Assembly (NCBI GenBank): GCA_964006375.1
Contig: OZ023265.1
Location: forward strand, 150,512,769-150,576,768
DNA length: 64,000 nucleotides
Reading direction: 5' to 3'
Source of the DNA: Tillus elongatus
Taxonomy: Eukaryota; Arthropoda; Insecta; Coleoptera; Cleridae
Shown: positions 50,960 through 63,234 of the stretch, one piece after another
Position numbering within the stretch: position 1 is the stretch's first letter
Layout: each line of letters begins with the position of its first letter
Notes under the pieces: model-generated
Told to the model about the DNA's origin: nothing
What the model saw: only the letters and a program-made list of their open reading frames with translations
Databases searched by the model: none
Made by a program: the position numbers and the translations under genes

Positions 50960-51060
50960 TTATATTATCTACCTCATTTGAAGACATTTTTTCCAAATGC
51001 AAAAGTCGCGATCTCCTTATATTAGTGTTTTTTTATATAGAAAACTCACTAAAAACCCCA
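50960..51060 (+). mobile_element. H repeat end fragment
   Basis: CTCATTTGAAGACATTTTTTCC and a degenerate terminal palindrome (TTAGTG...CTCACTAA). Confidence 0.5.
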
Positions 51061-51371
51061 TTACCAAAATGACTATGCAAACAAAAGAAAAACCACAAAA
51101 TATTATGTTTAGTGAAAATTTACTAAAATCCTGAGGTAGCGTTCAATTACTTCATTAAATTTGTAGTTACTTCTTTAGGAACAGAAAAACTAAAGTTTAA
51201 TATTCAGTATTACCCATTATCAAAATGACTATGGAAACAAAAGAAAAACCACAATGATAAAATATGATGTTTAGTGAAAATTCATTAAAATCCTGAGGAA
51301 ACGTTCAATTACTTCATTAAATTTGTAGTTACTTCTTTAGGGCCTGAAAAACTGAAGTATAATATTCAGTA
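51056..51371. repeat. Two direct repeats of about 158 bp
   Basis: Both contain AAAATGACTATG, AAACAAAAGAAAAACCACAA and TTCAATTACTTCATTAAATT, starting about 51056 and 51214. Confidence 0.88.
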
Positions 51372-51599
51372 CGAACGTATGAACGCATCCATATACATCT
51401 GTTCGACCGTAGAGTAATATGTGTTTTACATTGACATTAATATATTAACCGTCAGCTAAAATATGTCACTGTCTAATTAGAACAAAGCATTGTTTAATCT
51501 ATTTGCAACACATATTATACATAAATTTTATCTTTCTGCTCTCCTTCATCTGAACTTCAACTATGCCAAATCTCACACTGTTCCGTGCACGCAATGTGC

Positions 51600-51870
51600 T
51601 TAAAAAAAGGTTCAAAGTTTTTTCTTCATGTATTATAACCCTATAATTGAAACTACTGCCAAAACATCAGAGAAAGGGTCTTTCTTTTGAAATTCATTTT
51701 CTTAAAATATTTAAGTTAAATGAAGGACAATGTCGGCTGAAGCTGAAACTTAAGGCTTTACAGAGCACACTTCTTCCGACATTTCTTGTACATAAGCCCT
51801 ATTAGTTTCAGGTTCTTTATCTAGAGCATGTCAATTTTGACGTTTTACATGATGTATAAAAGTCGGGGTC
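51600..51870 (+). mobile_element. H repeat middle fragment
   Basis: ACATCAGAGAAAGGGTC, GAAGGACAATGTCGGCTGAAG and AATTTTGACGTTTTACAT in family order. Confidence 0.6.
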
Positions 51871-52639
51871 GAAAGTAGGTCCAGTTAACTTTAACTTTAT
51901 TGCCACCGATTGAATTAGGAAGGTCTGAAAGTGATACAGACCATAATAAAATTATTTGTTGGCGGTAGCATTCCCGAGTACTGGATACTGACACAAAGGC
52001 CAATCCAACATATCAAGGAAAAGTGAATAATTAATGACGAATTACAGTTTTTAAATAAAAGTTTAAAAAAGAAATGGTTCAATGAAAATACACAATGAGA
52101 ATGAAATGAAGCTGTAGCGTCATCTATTAGAAAAAGCCAGGACTAAATCCTACAATAAGTCAAACATATACAACTGTAATATAAAAAAGTGTGTAAGACA
52201 AACAAAAATCGATGAAAAGTTACTGTATTTGTACCTGGTAGAAGTGGCTAATAATAAAAGTGTTACCGATTATTTCCTATTAAGTAAACATACTGGCGTG
52301 ACCAGCGTTTCTAGTAGTGAATCTTCATGGAAAAAATCCGCTAATAAAGAGGTCACTACTTACAAACTTTTTAAAATGTTAGAAGAGTCCCTAAAGCCAC
52401 ATTTGGATTTGTTTATACTGAGCAGTTATCCCCATGCAAAATGTATCATAGTGTATATACTAATAGTTATAGTTTAGTTGTAGTTTATTTACCATCAAAT
52501 ATTACAGGGCTTGTCAAAAAATGTTTTCCTATAAATATATTTTTGAATGTTTGAATATTTGCACCAATAATTTCACGTCGTATGATAACCTCTGATTTTA
52601 GTAATCGAAGGATAAGTTAAAATATATCATTGACTGATT
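51871..52639. other. No recognisable gene
   Basis: An ORF of 82 codons (52229-52477; LVEVANNKSVTDYFLLSKHT) is unrecognised. Confidence 0.4.
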
Positions 52640-52744
52640 TTGATCAAATGTCTTTCCTTTGTTAGTCTCTTGGATGAGTTTGTTAGCCAGCACAATAGGA
52701 CCAGTTTTTCCAGCAAAAATCGAGTTTTTCATTGTATCTCCGAA

Positions 52745-54161
52745 CAGTGGCGGCTCGTGGTTAAAGACAGTGGGTGTTCTGCAAGATTCTGCCTCTGTTT
52801 GCTCATCACTGCTGCGCCGTCGTAACTTTGTGCAGTAAGTTTATTAAGACAATTTTTAATTAGTGGATCCACAACATTTAAAATAGTTTCACTAAGAATT
52901 TGGGCGTCACATTTTGTTGGGTTTACATACTTCCAAAAACGTTCAATCGGCTCACCTCCGTGAATATACCTAAAAATCAAGACCAGTTGAGATTTTCCAA
53001 CAATATCTGTGGTTCCATCTGCTATAACTGCTAAAAATGAAGCACGATTAATTTCACCAATTATTTCTTCGTAACAGAACTCTAACATGCACTCTAAAAT
53101 ATCGTTCTGTATTTCTTTGGAAGTGCCTTTAAATGTTGACGCATTCTTTAAATGTTCATTTAACGTAGGCCGAAAAAATTATGAGCCCTCGAAATATACC
53201 TGGATTTTCGGAATTATCCGTTTCATCGTGTCCTCGCAGTGCTAGCTCGAAAGGGCCGAAAAACTTTATACAGTTTATGATTATTGACAAGATGTATCTA
53301 TTTTTTGTTACATTTTGATTATGTCGTTGTAAATTAACCCAATATGTGGAGTCTAGTTGTTCTCTAATATTAGTGCGTCCTAATACCTCAAATTCCATAG
53401 AATTATACAGATGAGTTCTTGAATTTTAATGTTTTTTTTAATTTTCTCGCTTAAGTGCACTAAATCTGTTACGCCTGCTTCCGTCCAAGCTTTATCTCCT
53501 CCAAAAAGCAAACATGGAGAACAATATAAGGCATTTTCCTATTGCATCCACATATCCAACTATTTTTTTTCCATAAATGTCTTTACTAAATTGTCTTTTA
53601 TAAATTTTGCCGCGCCTAACGCCAGCCATTTCAATCATAAGGTCTGGTAACGGCCAACCTGTCGCTTTTAGTTTCAATTTTTCCTCATACGCGTATTTGA
53701 AAAATCTCTTTTCGTTTATTAACTTATAAACCACATCCATGTCTTTCATGTACAATGAAAACACGCGCTGGGAAATTAAGACAAACTAATAATCTGCAAA
53801 ACCGCAATCGAATTACTCATACAACAGATAAAGCACAAAGCACCCCGATCTGGAAATAATGCAGCCCAAATACTACGTATCTCAGCGTTGTTTTATGGAG
53901 GGCCACAGGAGGTGGGAAGATGACCCGACAAGATTTGGTCGAGTCTTCGACTGGTCGACTGGTTTGCTCTGCGCTTATTCTCACGTATAAACGCAAACTC
54001 ATAGTAGGCTAAGTCGCGCGCTATGATAGTATTTAATATTACAATTAATGGATTATGGATAAAATCTATTTAACGTAATTTTATAATGCCTAAAATAATT
54101 TGTGTGAAATGTAAATCATTTTTTTGGCAGCTCTGCAGCACTTATGCACCAACCACCACTG
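52745..54161 (-). mobile_element. hAT element with perfect 8-bp target duplication
   Basis: 1417 bp between exact copies of TCTCCGAA (52737-52744 and 54162-54169). Ends are CAGTGGCGGCTCGTGG and the inverse of CAGTGGTGGTTGGTGC, classic hAT termini. It contains the N-terminal half of a transposase and is internally deleted, so non-autonomous. Confidence 0.95.
52810..53764 (-). pseudogene. hAT transposase, TTF zinc finger and DUF4371 region, C-terminus missing
   Basis: Minus strand: a TTF-type zinc-finger region spread over two frames (DIYGKKIVGYVDAIGKC, with a YCSPCLLFGGDKAW-type reading in the next frame); NSMEFEVLGRTNIREQLD; VTKNRYILSIIINCIKFFG; ELALRGHDETDNSENPGIF (DUF4371); frameshift at about 53160; ASFLAVIADGTTDIVGKSQL with the first catalytic acidic residues; VVDPLIKNCLNKLTAQSYDGAAVM. 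After SYDGAAVM the remaining transposase, including the hAT dimerisation domain, is gone. Resembles the ZMYM1/THAP-type 52-kDa repressor-like proteins derived from this hAT group. Confidence 0.85.
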
Positions 54162-54190
54162 TCTCCGAAAATGATAAAGCTGCTCACCTT

Positions 54191-54529
54191 TATAGTTTCT
54201 ATCGCCTTAATTAGGTACCACAATTGAACTTTCTGAGTTAGTGAAAAATGTTTTGTTAAAATGTTTATAAAAATTCGCTACGATTACACCCGTGCTGCGT
54301 CTGGGTTTTTTTCCTTGATTTTTACCCAAACAACTTTATGTTAATTCGAACTATTTTTAGAACTTGGTCCTTAGAGAGAAATCGGCACGAATTTAATTCA
54401 TTTAATTACAATAACGCTAGCTAGTTGATGCAGATTTGCATTTGGGCATAAGAAACACAAATAAAGATCAATAATACAAGAAAACGATAAGAATTTTTTT
54501 TTGAATCGTGTCATAAGAGCCAGAAAGTA
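54191..54529. other. No recognisable gene
   Basis: Spacer between the hAT/H unit and the Tc1-like element. Confidence 0.5.
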
Positions 54530-55720
54530 CAGTATTGTGCGAATTAATGTGAACATTGGGAATTACTGTAGTATTTTTACATGGCAGCACCGACGTGACA
54601 TTTGTGACACGTGTTTCTCGACATATCCCATAACTTGTCTTTCTGCATTAAGTTATTGTCTATGTTAGTCGTTTTGTCGGTTATTGTAACTAAGTTACAC
54701 TCGCTTTTGTGGTTTTGGGAGAAATAGAACGTTTTAATTAGTTTTCCGTGTTTGTGAGATCATGGACATTACACCAAGGAAAAGGGAAAGGATAGTTGCA
54801 CTTAGTGAGCACGCATCCATGACGCAAAGAGGCATTGCTAGTGAGTGTTCCCTGAGCTTAGATGCTGTAAATAAGATAATTAAACAAAAGAGGGAGACTG
54901 GATCAGCTGAAATTTAGCGGAAGGGAAAATGTGGGAGACAAAGGGAGATAACTTCCAGAGATGAATCTTTCTTTTGAGAAATACCAAGCTGAACCGCAGA
55001 AAGACAAGTTATTACCTCAAGCAAGGGGTAGAAAAAGGCTAGATTGAAAATTCACAACTCTACAATTCGCAGACGCCTTTAAGAAGGACGAAGAAGAGCT
55101 GTGAGACCTCAAAAGAAACACCTTCTGACGGAGGTTATGATACAAAAAAGACTGATTTGGGCAACAAAATATGCTCATTGGACAGAAAACAATGGAGAAA
55201 TGTCTTGTTCTCAGATGAAACAGTTTTTGGTGCAGGGGTGCCGATCAAAATTCATTCGAAAAGGTGTGGGTGGAAAGTTAACTGCAGCTCACTTGGTCCA
55301 GACAGTGAAACGTCCAGTTAAAAAAAGGTTTGGGGCTGTTCTATAGAGATATGAACAGGGAAACGTTAATCTATTGAAGGCATGATGAACAGTGAAAAAT
55401 ATAAAGAGATGTTAGAAACGTGTTTATCCAGAGAACCGGAAAAAGTTCAAGTAGTTGGCGAACCAATCGTCTAGCAAGATTCAGCACCCTTCTAGACTGG
55501 CCTGGAAACTCACCCGACATTAATCCTATTGAGAACTTGTGGTCTATATTCAAGGCCAGGTTACTAAAAATGGATTGTGCAACAAAAAGTAAGATGATTG
55601 AGGCTGTTATTCAGGTGTGGTTTCAAAATCAAGGAGAATTGCAAAACATATTTTTTTTTCTTTCAATAAACTATATTTAAGGTAAACCTTCCTATGTTCA
55701 CATTAATATGCACAATGCTG
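54530..55720 (+). mobile_element. Tc1-like element (DD34E type)
   Basis: 1191 bp, ends CAGTATTGTGCGAATTAATG and the inverse of CAGCATTGTGCATATTAATG, repeats of about 33 bp, with TA on both sides (54528-54529, 55721-55722). Confidence 0.92.
54762..55680 (+). pseudogene. Tc1-like transposase, broken
   Basis: Starts MDITPRKRERIVALSEHASM (helix-turn-helix), KIIKQKRETGSAEI, then stops. Later pieces are NTIRRRL-like, CRSKFIRKGVGGKLTAAHL, KRPVKKRFGAVL, and WPGNSPDINPIENLWSIFKA, whose Glu is the third catalytic residue of DD34E Tc1 elements. The segment with the second Asp is deleted near 55450. Many stops; older than mariner-1. Confidence 0.88.
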
Positions 55721-56182
55721 TAGTAACTTCATTATGTTTATTTCACCATGACATTTACGAGTAAGAATGTAAATAAAATTTAATATTCATCTGTTTATGT
55801 TTATTTCGTTTCCTACAATAATTATTTTAGTTATTGTGTAATATGTCAACCTAATAACATGTGATAAAGATAAAAATCATATGCTGGAACAACAGGTCCA
55901 ATTATGATTCAGTCACTATTAATATTAAATCCTGGAAATACTGTTCAACATATTTTACAGCGGCAGCACTGATTCGGGGTACCCAGCAGAAATCAAAAAT
56001 CAAATTCCCTGACATTTCCAGGTCCCTGGAAGAAATTTTTCTAATACTCACAAATAAAGACGTACATCTCTGAATACTTTTTTGTTAGCGAAAAAATAAA
56101 AATTCTGAAAAAAAAAAACTGTTTAATACACAGTATCGGCTCTAGCCTTAGTGCATTGGGGGTGCGCAAGAAAAAAAAAACT
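55721..56182. other. No recognisable gene
   Basis: AT-rich; a short ORF at 55861-56073 is unrecognised. Confidence 0.5.
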
Positions 56183-56702
56183 TCGGGACGCAGCAAGTGC
56201 ATGGTAGTAATTTTTTATTAAATGCATCAAATTTGAATAACTCAAGTTTCTACGAACTTAGAAAGTTGAATTTTGGTGTATAGCAGGGTCTTACCCAGGG
56301 AAACATATCCACCAAATTTCATCAAAATAACTTTGTAATTTTCGGAGAACAAATTTTTTTTCAAAAGAAAACTCAAAATTTGAATAACTCAATTTTCTAA
56401 AAATGTTGAAAGTTGAATTTTAGTGTGTAGTAAGGTCTTTTACTACACACTAAAATTCAACTTTCAACATTTTTAGAAAATTGAGTTATTCAAATTTTGA
56501 GTTTTCTTTTGAAAAAAAATTTGTTCTCCGAAAATTACAAAGTTATTTTGATGAAATTTGGTGGATATGTTTCCCTGGGTAAGACCCTACTATACACCAA
56601 AATTCAACTTTCTAAGTTCGTAGAAACTTGAGTTATTCAAATTTGAAGCATTTAATAAAAAATTACTACCATGCACTTGCTGCGCCCCGAAGTTTTTTTT
56701 TC
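56183..56702. repeat. 520-bp near-perfect palindrome of H sequence
   Basis: Arms 56183-56438 and 56447-56702 are inverse copies with very few differences, separated by only 8 bp (AGGTCTTT), with TAGTGTGTAGTA and TACTACACACTA at the centre. Both outer ends are the H tip (GGGACGCAGCAAGTGC; GCACTTGCTGCGCCCC). Confidence 0.95.
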
Positions 56703-58000
56703 TTGCGCACCCCCAATGCACAAAAAAAAGGTCTTTTACAAGGCAACATATCCACCAAATTTCATTAAAATACCTTTGTAATTTTCGGAGAAAAAATTTT
56801 TTTTGAAACAAAACTCAAAATTTTCCCGGAAAACGTTATCCGATTTTCCTGACTAACGAACTCATCCAAGCCATTAATAAAAGAAAGGCACTTGCCGAGT
56901 TTCATCGAAATCAGTTGCTTATTTTTTGAGTTATCCGTTGGATACATCCTATATATTTGGTACGTCAACATTTGCAATTTTCAGACAAATAGTCCGAAAC
57001 AAATACGGATTATGTAAAAGAAATGAAATAAGTGTGTTTTACAAAGCCTTAACTTTTAGTTTCAGCCATAATTGTCCTTTATTTTACTAAAATATCTTCG
57101 GAAAATCAATTTCAAATAAACCCTGTTTCTCATGCTTTGACAGTAGAATCAGCTATAGAGTTTATGGTTTAAAAGTCTATGATTTTAGCAAATTTTCGTA
57201 AAAAAAATCGTTATTGAGAAGACCGCGGCTTATGAATTTTGAAAAGATTTCTTCGAACGAGCGCGAACTCAAAGCCCTAAAACCCATATACGGGGTCAGT
57301 TTCCGTTTTTGCCTGTGTACAGATGGCGCATTTCTACGCTAAACCTCAATATACCCGTTATTATACAAGATATGAGAAAAAGTTATACACGTAAATTATA
57401 AGGTGTCTCGAGCTGCATCTTATAAACCTATTTTGACAATCACAGGCTGACCCATAAGTCGTTGGTGATACGCATTTTTTTAAATAGCACACCCCCTTAT
57501 GTTATTGCGTTTTTGTATTTTCCATTGAATTATAATGCATGTGTATGCGGAAAATAATTTATATCGTTTATCGTTTTAGAGTTATTTCAATTGTTTTGCA
57601 ACTTTTCACGTTTTTGGCATATATCACAAACTCATGCCAAAAATTATGATACGGCGTTTTTACTAGATGGCGGAGCCCCATGAAAATTACGCATTCAGGG
57701 AGTTTTTTGCCCATAAAGCTGTTTGTGAATAATTATATCTTCGCAGGTGTGTAAATAGCTTGAAGAGGTTCGTTGGCCAGACATCGGACCGTTTTTTCTG
57801 GAACTTTTTGAGTTTATTTTCGGAAAATATTTGTACTTTTTGAAACAACAAAGCGATTTTGATGAAATATGGTACATTGTTACTACTATATATGTTATAC
57901 TGCTAACCAAATGTCCTTCTTTTAAAAACAAGACATATTTGCCAGTAGACATTTTTACGAAAATTCGCTACCATAATGCACTTGCTGCGTCCAGACTTTT
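56703..58000. mobile_element. H repeat fragments in mixed orientation
   Basis: 56703-56950 is plus-oriented (TTTTCCTGACTAACGAAC, ATCCAAGCCATTAAT). 57000-57560 is reversed (GTTTATTTG..TGAAATTG complement, GACCCATAAGTCGTTGGTG). 57700-58000 ends at the tip (GCTACCATAATGCACTTGC). Probably two or three broken copies. Confidence 0.6.
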
Positions 58001-58507
58001 TTATAATCACAATATGAATTTTTGACATACCGACTCAGCTTATCGTTGACTTTTATATTTCCCACTTCTAATTGCTTAACACTATTATACACAATGTGTT
58101 GCGATATTAAATTTTTCTCTTGCAAACTACAATATAAATACCCATATACAAATGCCCAATATTTTCACTACCACTTTAACTTTATGCTACATGATTATGA
58201 AGGTTAAAATAGAATAAACACAGCTCTGCGCCAATAATAACTTTAACGCATTTTGCATATTATGCATTCAAGGAAGAACATTCCAAATGATATGAATGAA
58301 TGAGACGTGTTTGAGATAGATAAAGAGTACGCTATATTTATATAAGCGCATGATGTGACAGGCGCTGTGTTCATTGGCGGTTTTTATAAATATACCAAAC
58401 GGCAGCCGTAGGAAAAAAATATATACGTAAAAAGTACATAGAATATAAATGAAATTAAAATAGAAATTAATCTGCTAGTGAGGGATTTTAGAAATATAAA
58501 AACTCTG

Positions 58508-60213
58508 AACCCAGCAAGTGCGTTATGGAAGTGAATTTTAATCAAACATGTTTTTAATAGCAAATATGTCTATCTAATGCAAGCACGCATCAATCTGGTT
58601 ACATTTATAGCCTATATAGTAGAAACAATATACCATATTTTATCAAAATAACTTATTGTTTGAAAATGTACATAAATTTTCCGAAAATTAACTTAAAATG
58701 TTTCCGAGAAAACTGATTTCCTAGTCAACAAACCTTAGGTTAATAGCAAATTGAGTTATTGAAATTTGAAGCATTTAATGAAAAATCGCTACCAAAACAC
58801 ACTTACTGCGACCCGATACTTTTCTTACAAACAAGCATCATATTTCGATAAAAAATGCAAAAATGCAATAATATATGGGTGTTCGAAAAAAAATTTGTAG
58901 GTATCACCAACGACTTATGGGTAAGCCTGTGATTGTCAAAGTAATTTTATAGGATGTAGCTTAAGACACCCTATAATTAACGTTTACAATTTTTTCTCAT
59001 ATCTTGTCTAATAACAATTATATTGAGCTTTACCGTATAAATGCGTCAGCCTGTATATATGTAAACAGATAAAAACTGAATGTAAACCCGGATATGGTTT
59101 CTAGGGGGCCTAGTTGGCGTTTATTTGAAAAAATCCTTTTAAAATTCAAAAGTAGCGGTCTCCTCATTAACAAAACTTTTCTACGAAAATTAGCTAAAAA
59201 TCATAGACCGTTAAACCATAAACTTAACTAAAACTACCGCCACAGCATCAGAGAAAGGGTCTACAGCAAGTCTCCGCTTAACGTCCTATCTACCAATCGC
59301 GACGTTAAGTGAAACGACGTAAAACGAATCATTGGGAATGAATATAATGTACATACATAATATGTGCATATTTGTGATTGCAAAATGATTTTAGAGAAAA
59401 CAGTATTCATCAAGTATGTATTATGTACATGCCTACACATTATCTTATGTACTCCTTTTTTACCTACCATTTTAGACTTTTTTTTAGAATAACGTTATAA
59501 CAAATCAGTTTCAACTTAAACGATACATTTGCCTAAACTGCGACGCTATAATGAAACAACGTTAAATGAGATCGTTATGCGAGGACTTATTGTATTTGAA
59601 ATGAATTTTCTGTAAACATTTTAGTAAAATGAAGGACAATGACGGTTGAAGTTGAAACTTAAGGGTTTGCAGAACACTTTTATTGAACATTTTCTTTTCA
59701 TAATCCCTATTCTTTCAGGTTATTTTCCGAAATATTGCCAATTTTGACGTTTCAAATAGCGACTTTGACGTTTTGAGGAAAACCCAAAATTTGTTTTTTT
59801 TAACTGCCCATCACTTTTTATCTTTCAACTTACAGAACTAAATTTTGGTACGTGCTTGACTCTTTATAACACAAACACGTGTACCTGCCAAATTTGGTTG
59901 CCCTTACTTTGTTATTTCCGGAGATATAAATTTTTTTCGAAAGAAAACACAAAATTTTCGGGGAAAACCTGGGCCGATTTTCCTGGCTAACGAACTTATC
60001 CAAGTCACTTGTAAAAGGAACCAAATTTGGTCAAAATCGGCCCATTATTTTTTGACTTATCAGTGTGATATATATAAACATATAAAAATTGAAACTGACC
60101 CCGGATATGTGTTCTAAGGAGTCTAATTAGCGTTCATTTAAAGAAATTTTTTAAAATTCAAAAGTCGGGATATCCTCATTAGTGAATTATTTTAAAGCGA
60201 ATTCACTAATATT
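58508..60213 (+). mobile_element. H repeat, long copy, with nested MITE
   Basis: Runs from the tip CCCAGCAAGTGCGTTATGG through CAACGACTTATGGGTAAGCC, a CGGATATGGTTTCTAGG block, AGCATCAGAGAAAGGGTC, the nested MITE at 59264, CGGAGATATAAATTT, GATTTTCCTGGCTAACG, a very short TATATATA tract near 60068, and the terminal palindrome at 60183-60210. An internal block near 59090-59200 resembles the distal end, so the copy may be a fusion. Confidence 0.75.
59264..59592. mobile_element. 329-bp MITE with CAG ends and TA duplication
   Basis: Ends CAGCAAGTCTCCGCTTAACG and the inverse of CAATAAGTCCTCGCATAACG, flanked by TA (59262-59263, 59593-59594). The H copy at 12005 shows the uninterrupted GGGTCTATTTGAAAT site. 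Pogo/Tigger-like by CAG ends and TA target. Confidence 0.88.
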
Positions 60214-60861
60214 ATTTACAGGTTTAGTGAATGATTTGCATTACATTTGAGTAAAATTACAAATTTCCCTGACCGTACCCCAGCATTTTTCCCGTTTTCA
60301 AAGTCGGGATCTCATTAGTTAATTTTTAAAAGAAAATTCACTAAAAGTATAAATTATTACTATTTTAAAATATTATACATTTTAAAATTAATGATAATGT
60401 AATATTTGCACCTGTAACAAATAATTTGTTTGGCCTTTATATTATCTATATTGCAAACATTTCTATCACGATTTCAATTGCGGTAAAAGCGAAGATAAGG
60501 TCATTATCGGGACAGGCAAAATTAATGCATGATAGCTGCAATTTCTATTATCTATTTGACAAAGAATCCTTATTATCAGGAATTGTTATTTACAAAGCAG
60601 AAACAATACTCGATAATAAGGACTGTTGTGCAAAATTTAATAATAATAATATCGAAATGAAACAAAGTTTTTAGATTACGTTTATCATTCTACTATCGGG
60701 CCAACCAGTGAACAAGTAGAAATGTTCATGTACATTGGGATAATTATTATAGATGATGGTAAAGAACTGAAAAGGGTCGCGATGGCAAAGCAAGCATTCG
60801 ATAGACAAAATACTCTTCTCACTTAGTAAACATTTTAACAGGTTTCCCACTTTAAAAGCAA
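60214..60861. other. Spacer with an H end fragment
   Basis: An H-type end lies at about 60300-60345 (GTCGGGATCTCATTAGTTAATTTT...AAAATTCACTAA). An 82-codon ORF at 60426-60674 is unrecognised. Confidence 0.5.
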
Positions 60862-60929
60862 TTTCAAATTTTCCCTAACTTTTCCCCGACTTCCCTGACT
60901 CAAATCTCCAATGAACAAGAGTGGTTTTT
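60862..60929. repeat. Repeat U fragment (left flank of H full copy)
   Basis: CAATTTC...TTTTCCCCGACTTCC and CAATGAACAAGAGTGGTTTTT match 62400-62475. Confidence 0.75.
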
Positions 60930-62318
<1,389 letters not shown>

Positions 62319-62552
62319 TTAAATTTTACAATCAGTTGAGTAAATACTGATACATAGTTTTTCCATACCTCGGCGCTAACAGTGGTAAGGTGGAGCTAGC
62401 TAGCAATTTCAATTTTTCCCTGACTTTTCCCCGACTTCCTTGACTCAAAACGCCAATGGACAAGAGTAGTTTTTTAAAATTTACAATCAGTTGAGTAAAT
62501 ATTGATACATAGTTTTCCCAGACCTCGGCGCTAACAGTGGTAAGGTGGAGCT
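62319..62552. repeat. Repeat U, two partial tandem copies
   Basis: ACAATCAGTTGAGTAAATA to GGTAAGGTGGAGCTAG occurs at about 62327-62397 and again at 62483-62553, with the CAATTTC...AGAGTAGTTTTTT segment between. Confidence 0.9.
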
Positions 62553-62741
62553 AGTGTTACTCTGGACTACATTAAATAAGTTGAATATCAAAAATAATCG
62601 GACAGTTGCAGCGATTTCGGAAATTAGATGCATGCATTTTTGTTACAACACACGGGAGGAATTGAGCCTGGCAGTAAGATTTTTCATTTTTATGGTGATT
62701 AGCAAAAATGCAATTTTGAGACTTTACTCGACTTTAACACT

Positions 62742-63230
62742 GTGTTAGAAAACGATGTTTATAAAACCATCTTAGAAATTAAATCTAAGGCAGTTGGTGT
62801 TGATGACATAAGCATTTATATGGTATTATTATGCATGCCATCTATTCTGCCATACTTTATTCATATTATGAATTGCTGTCTGGTCGATAAAATATTTCCA
62901 AGTGTTTGGAAAACAACAAGGGTATGTCCCTTTCTCAAAATCCAAAACCCCGCATGCAATGACTTATGTGTATTTAAGAAGAATTAGCATTCTCTTTATA
63001 CTGTCCAAGGTCCTGGATAGGATCATGATTTCACATAATTTATTGTCACAATGTCAGTCAGGGTTTGGTGAAAACATATATGTGCAACTGCACTATTAAA
63101 CATCATAGGTGATGTTTCAAATATGGAGTTGACAACGAACAATTGTGTAAAAAACTTGGGTTTATTAGTCGTCAGGAAATTGGGGTTTACAAATCATGTT
63201 AATAAATGCATTAGCAAAGGCTTTACAGCT
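62742..63230 (+). pseudogene. Jockey-type LINE reverse transcriptase fragment
   Basis: EIKSKAVGVDDISIYMVLLC, DKIFPSVWKTTRVCPF, PISILFILSKVLDRIMISHN and a QSGF motif of the RT start (frameshifts between). It then jumps to KNLGLLVVRKLGFTNHVNKC, a thumb-region motif at 63150-63210, so the catalytic core is deleted. Confidence 0.75.
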
Positions 63231-63234
63231 TTGT

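Larger units (their letters stand above)
52640..54190 (-). mobile_element. H repeat fragment split by a hAT element
   Basis: Left part 52640-52744 (CTCTTGGATGAGTTTGTTAGCC, TTTTTCCAGCAAAAAT) and right part from 54162 (TCTCCGAAAATGATAAAG) join into a normal H sequence (compare TATCTCCGGAA...AACAAAG elsewhere). Confidence 0.6.
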
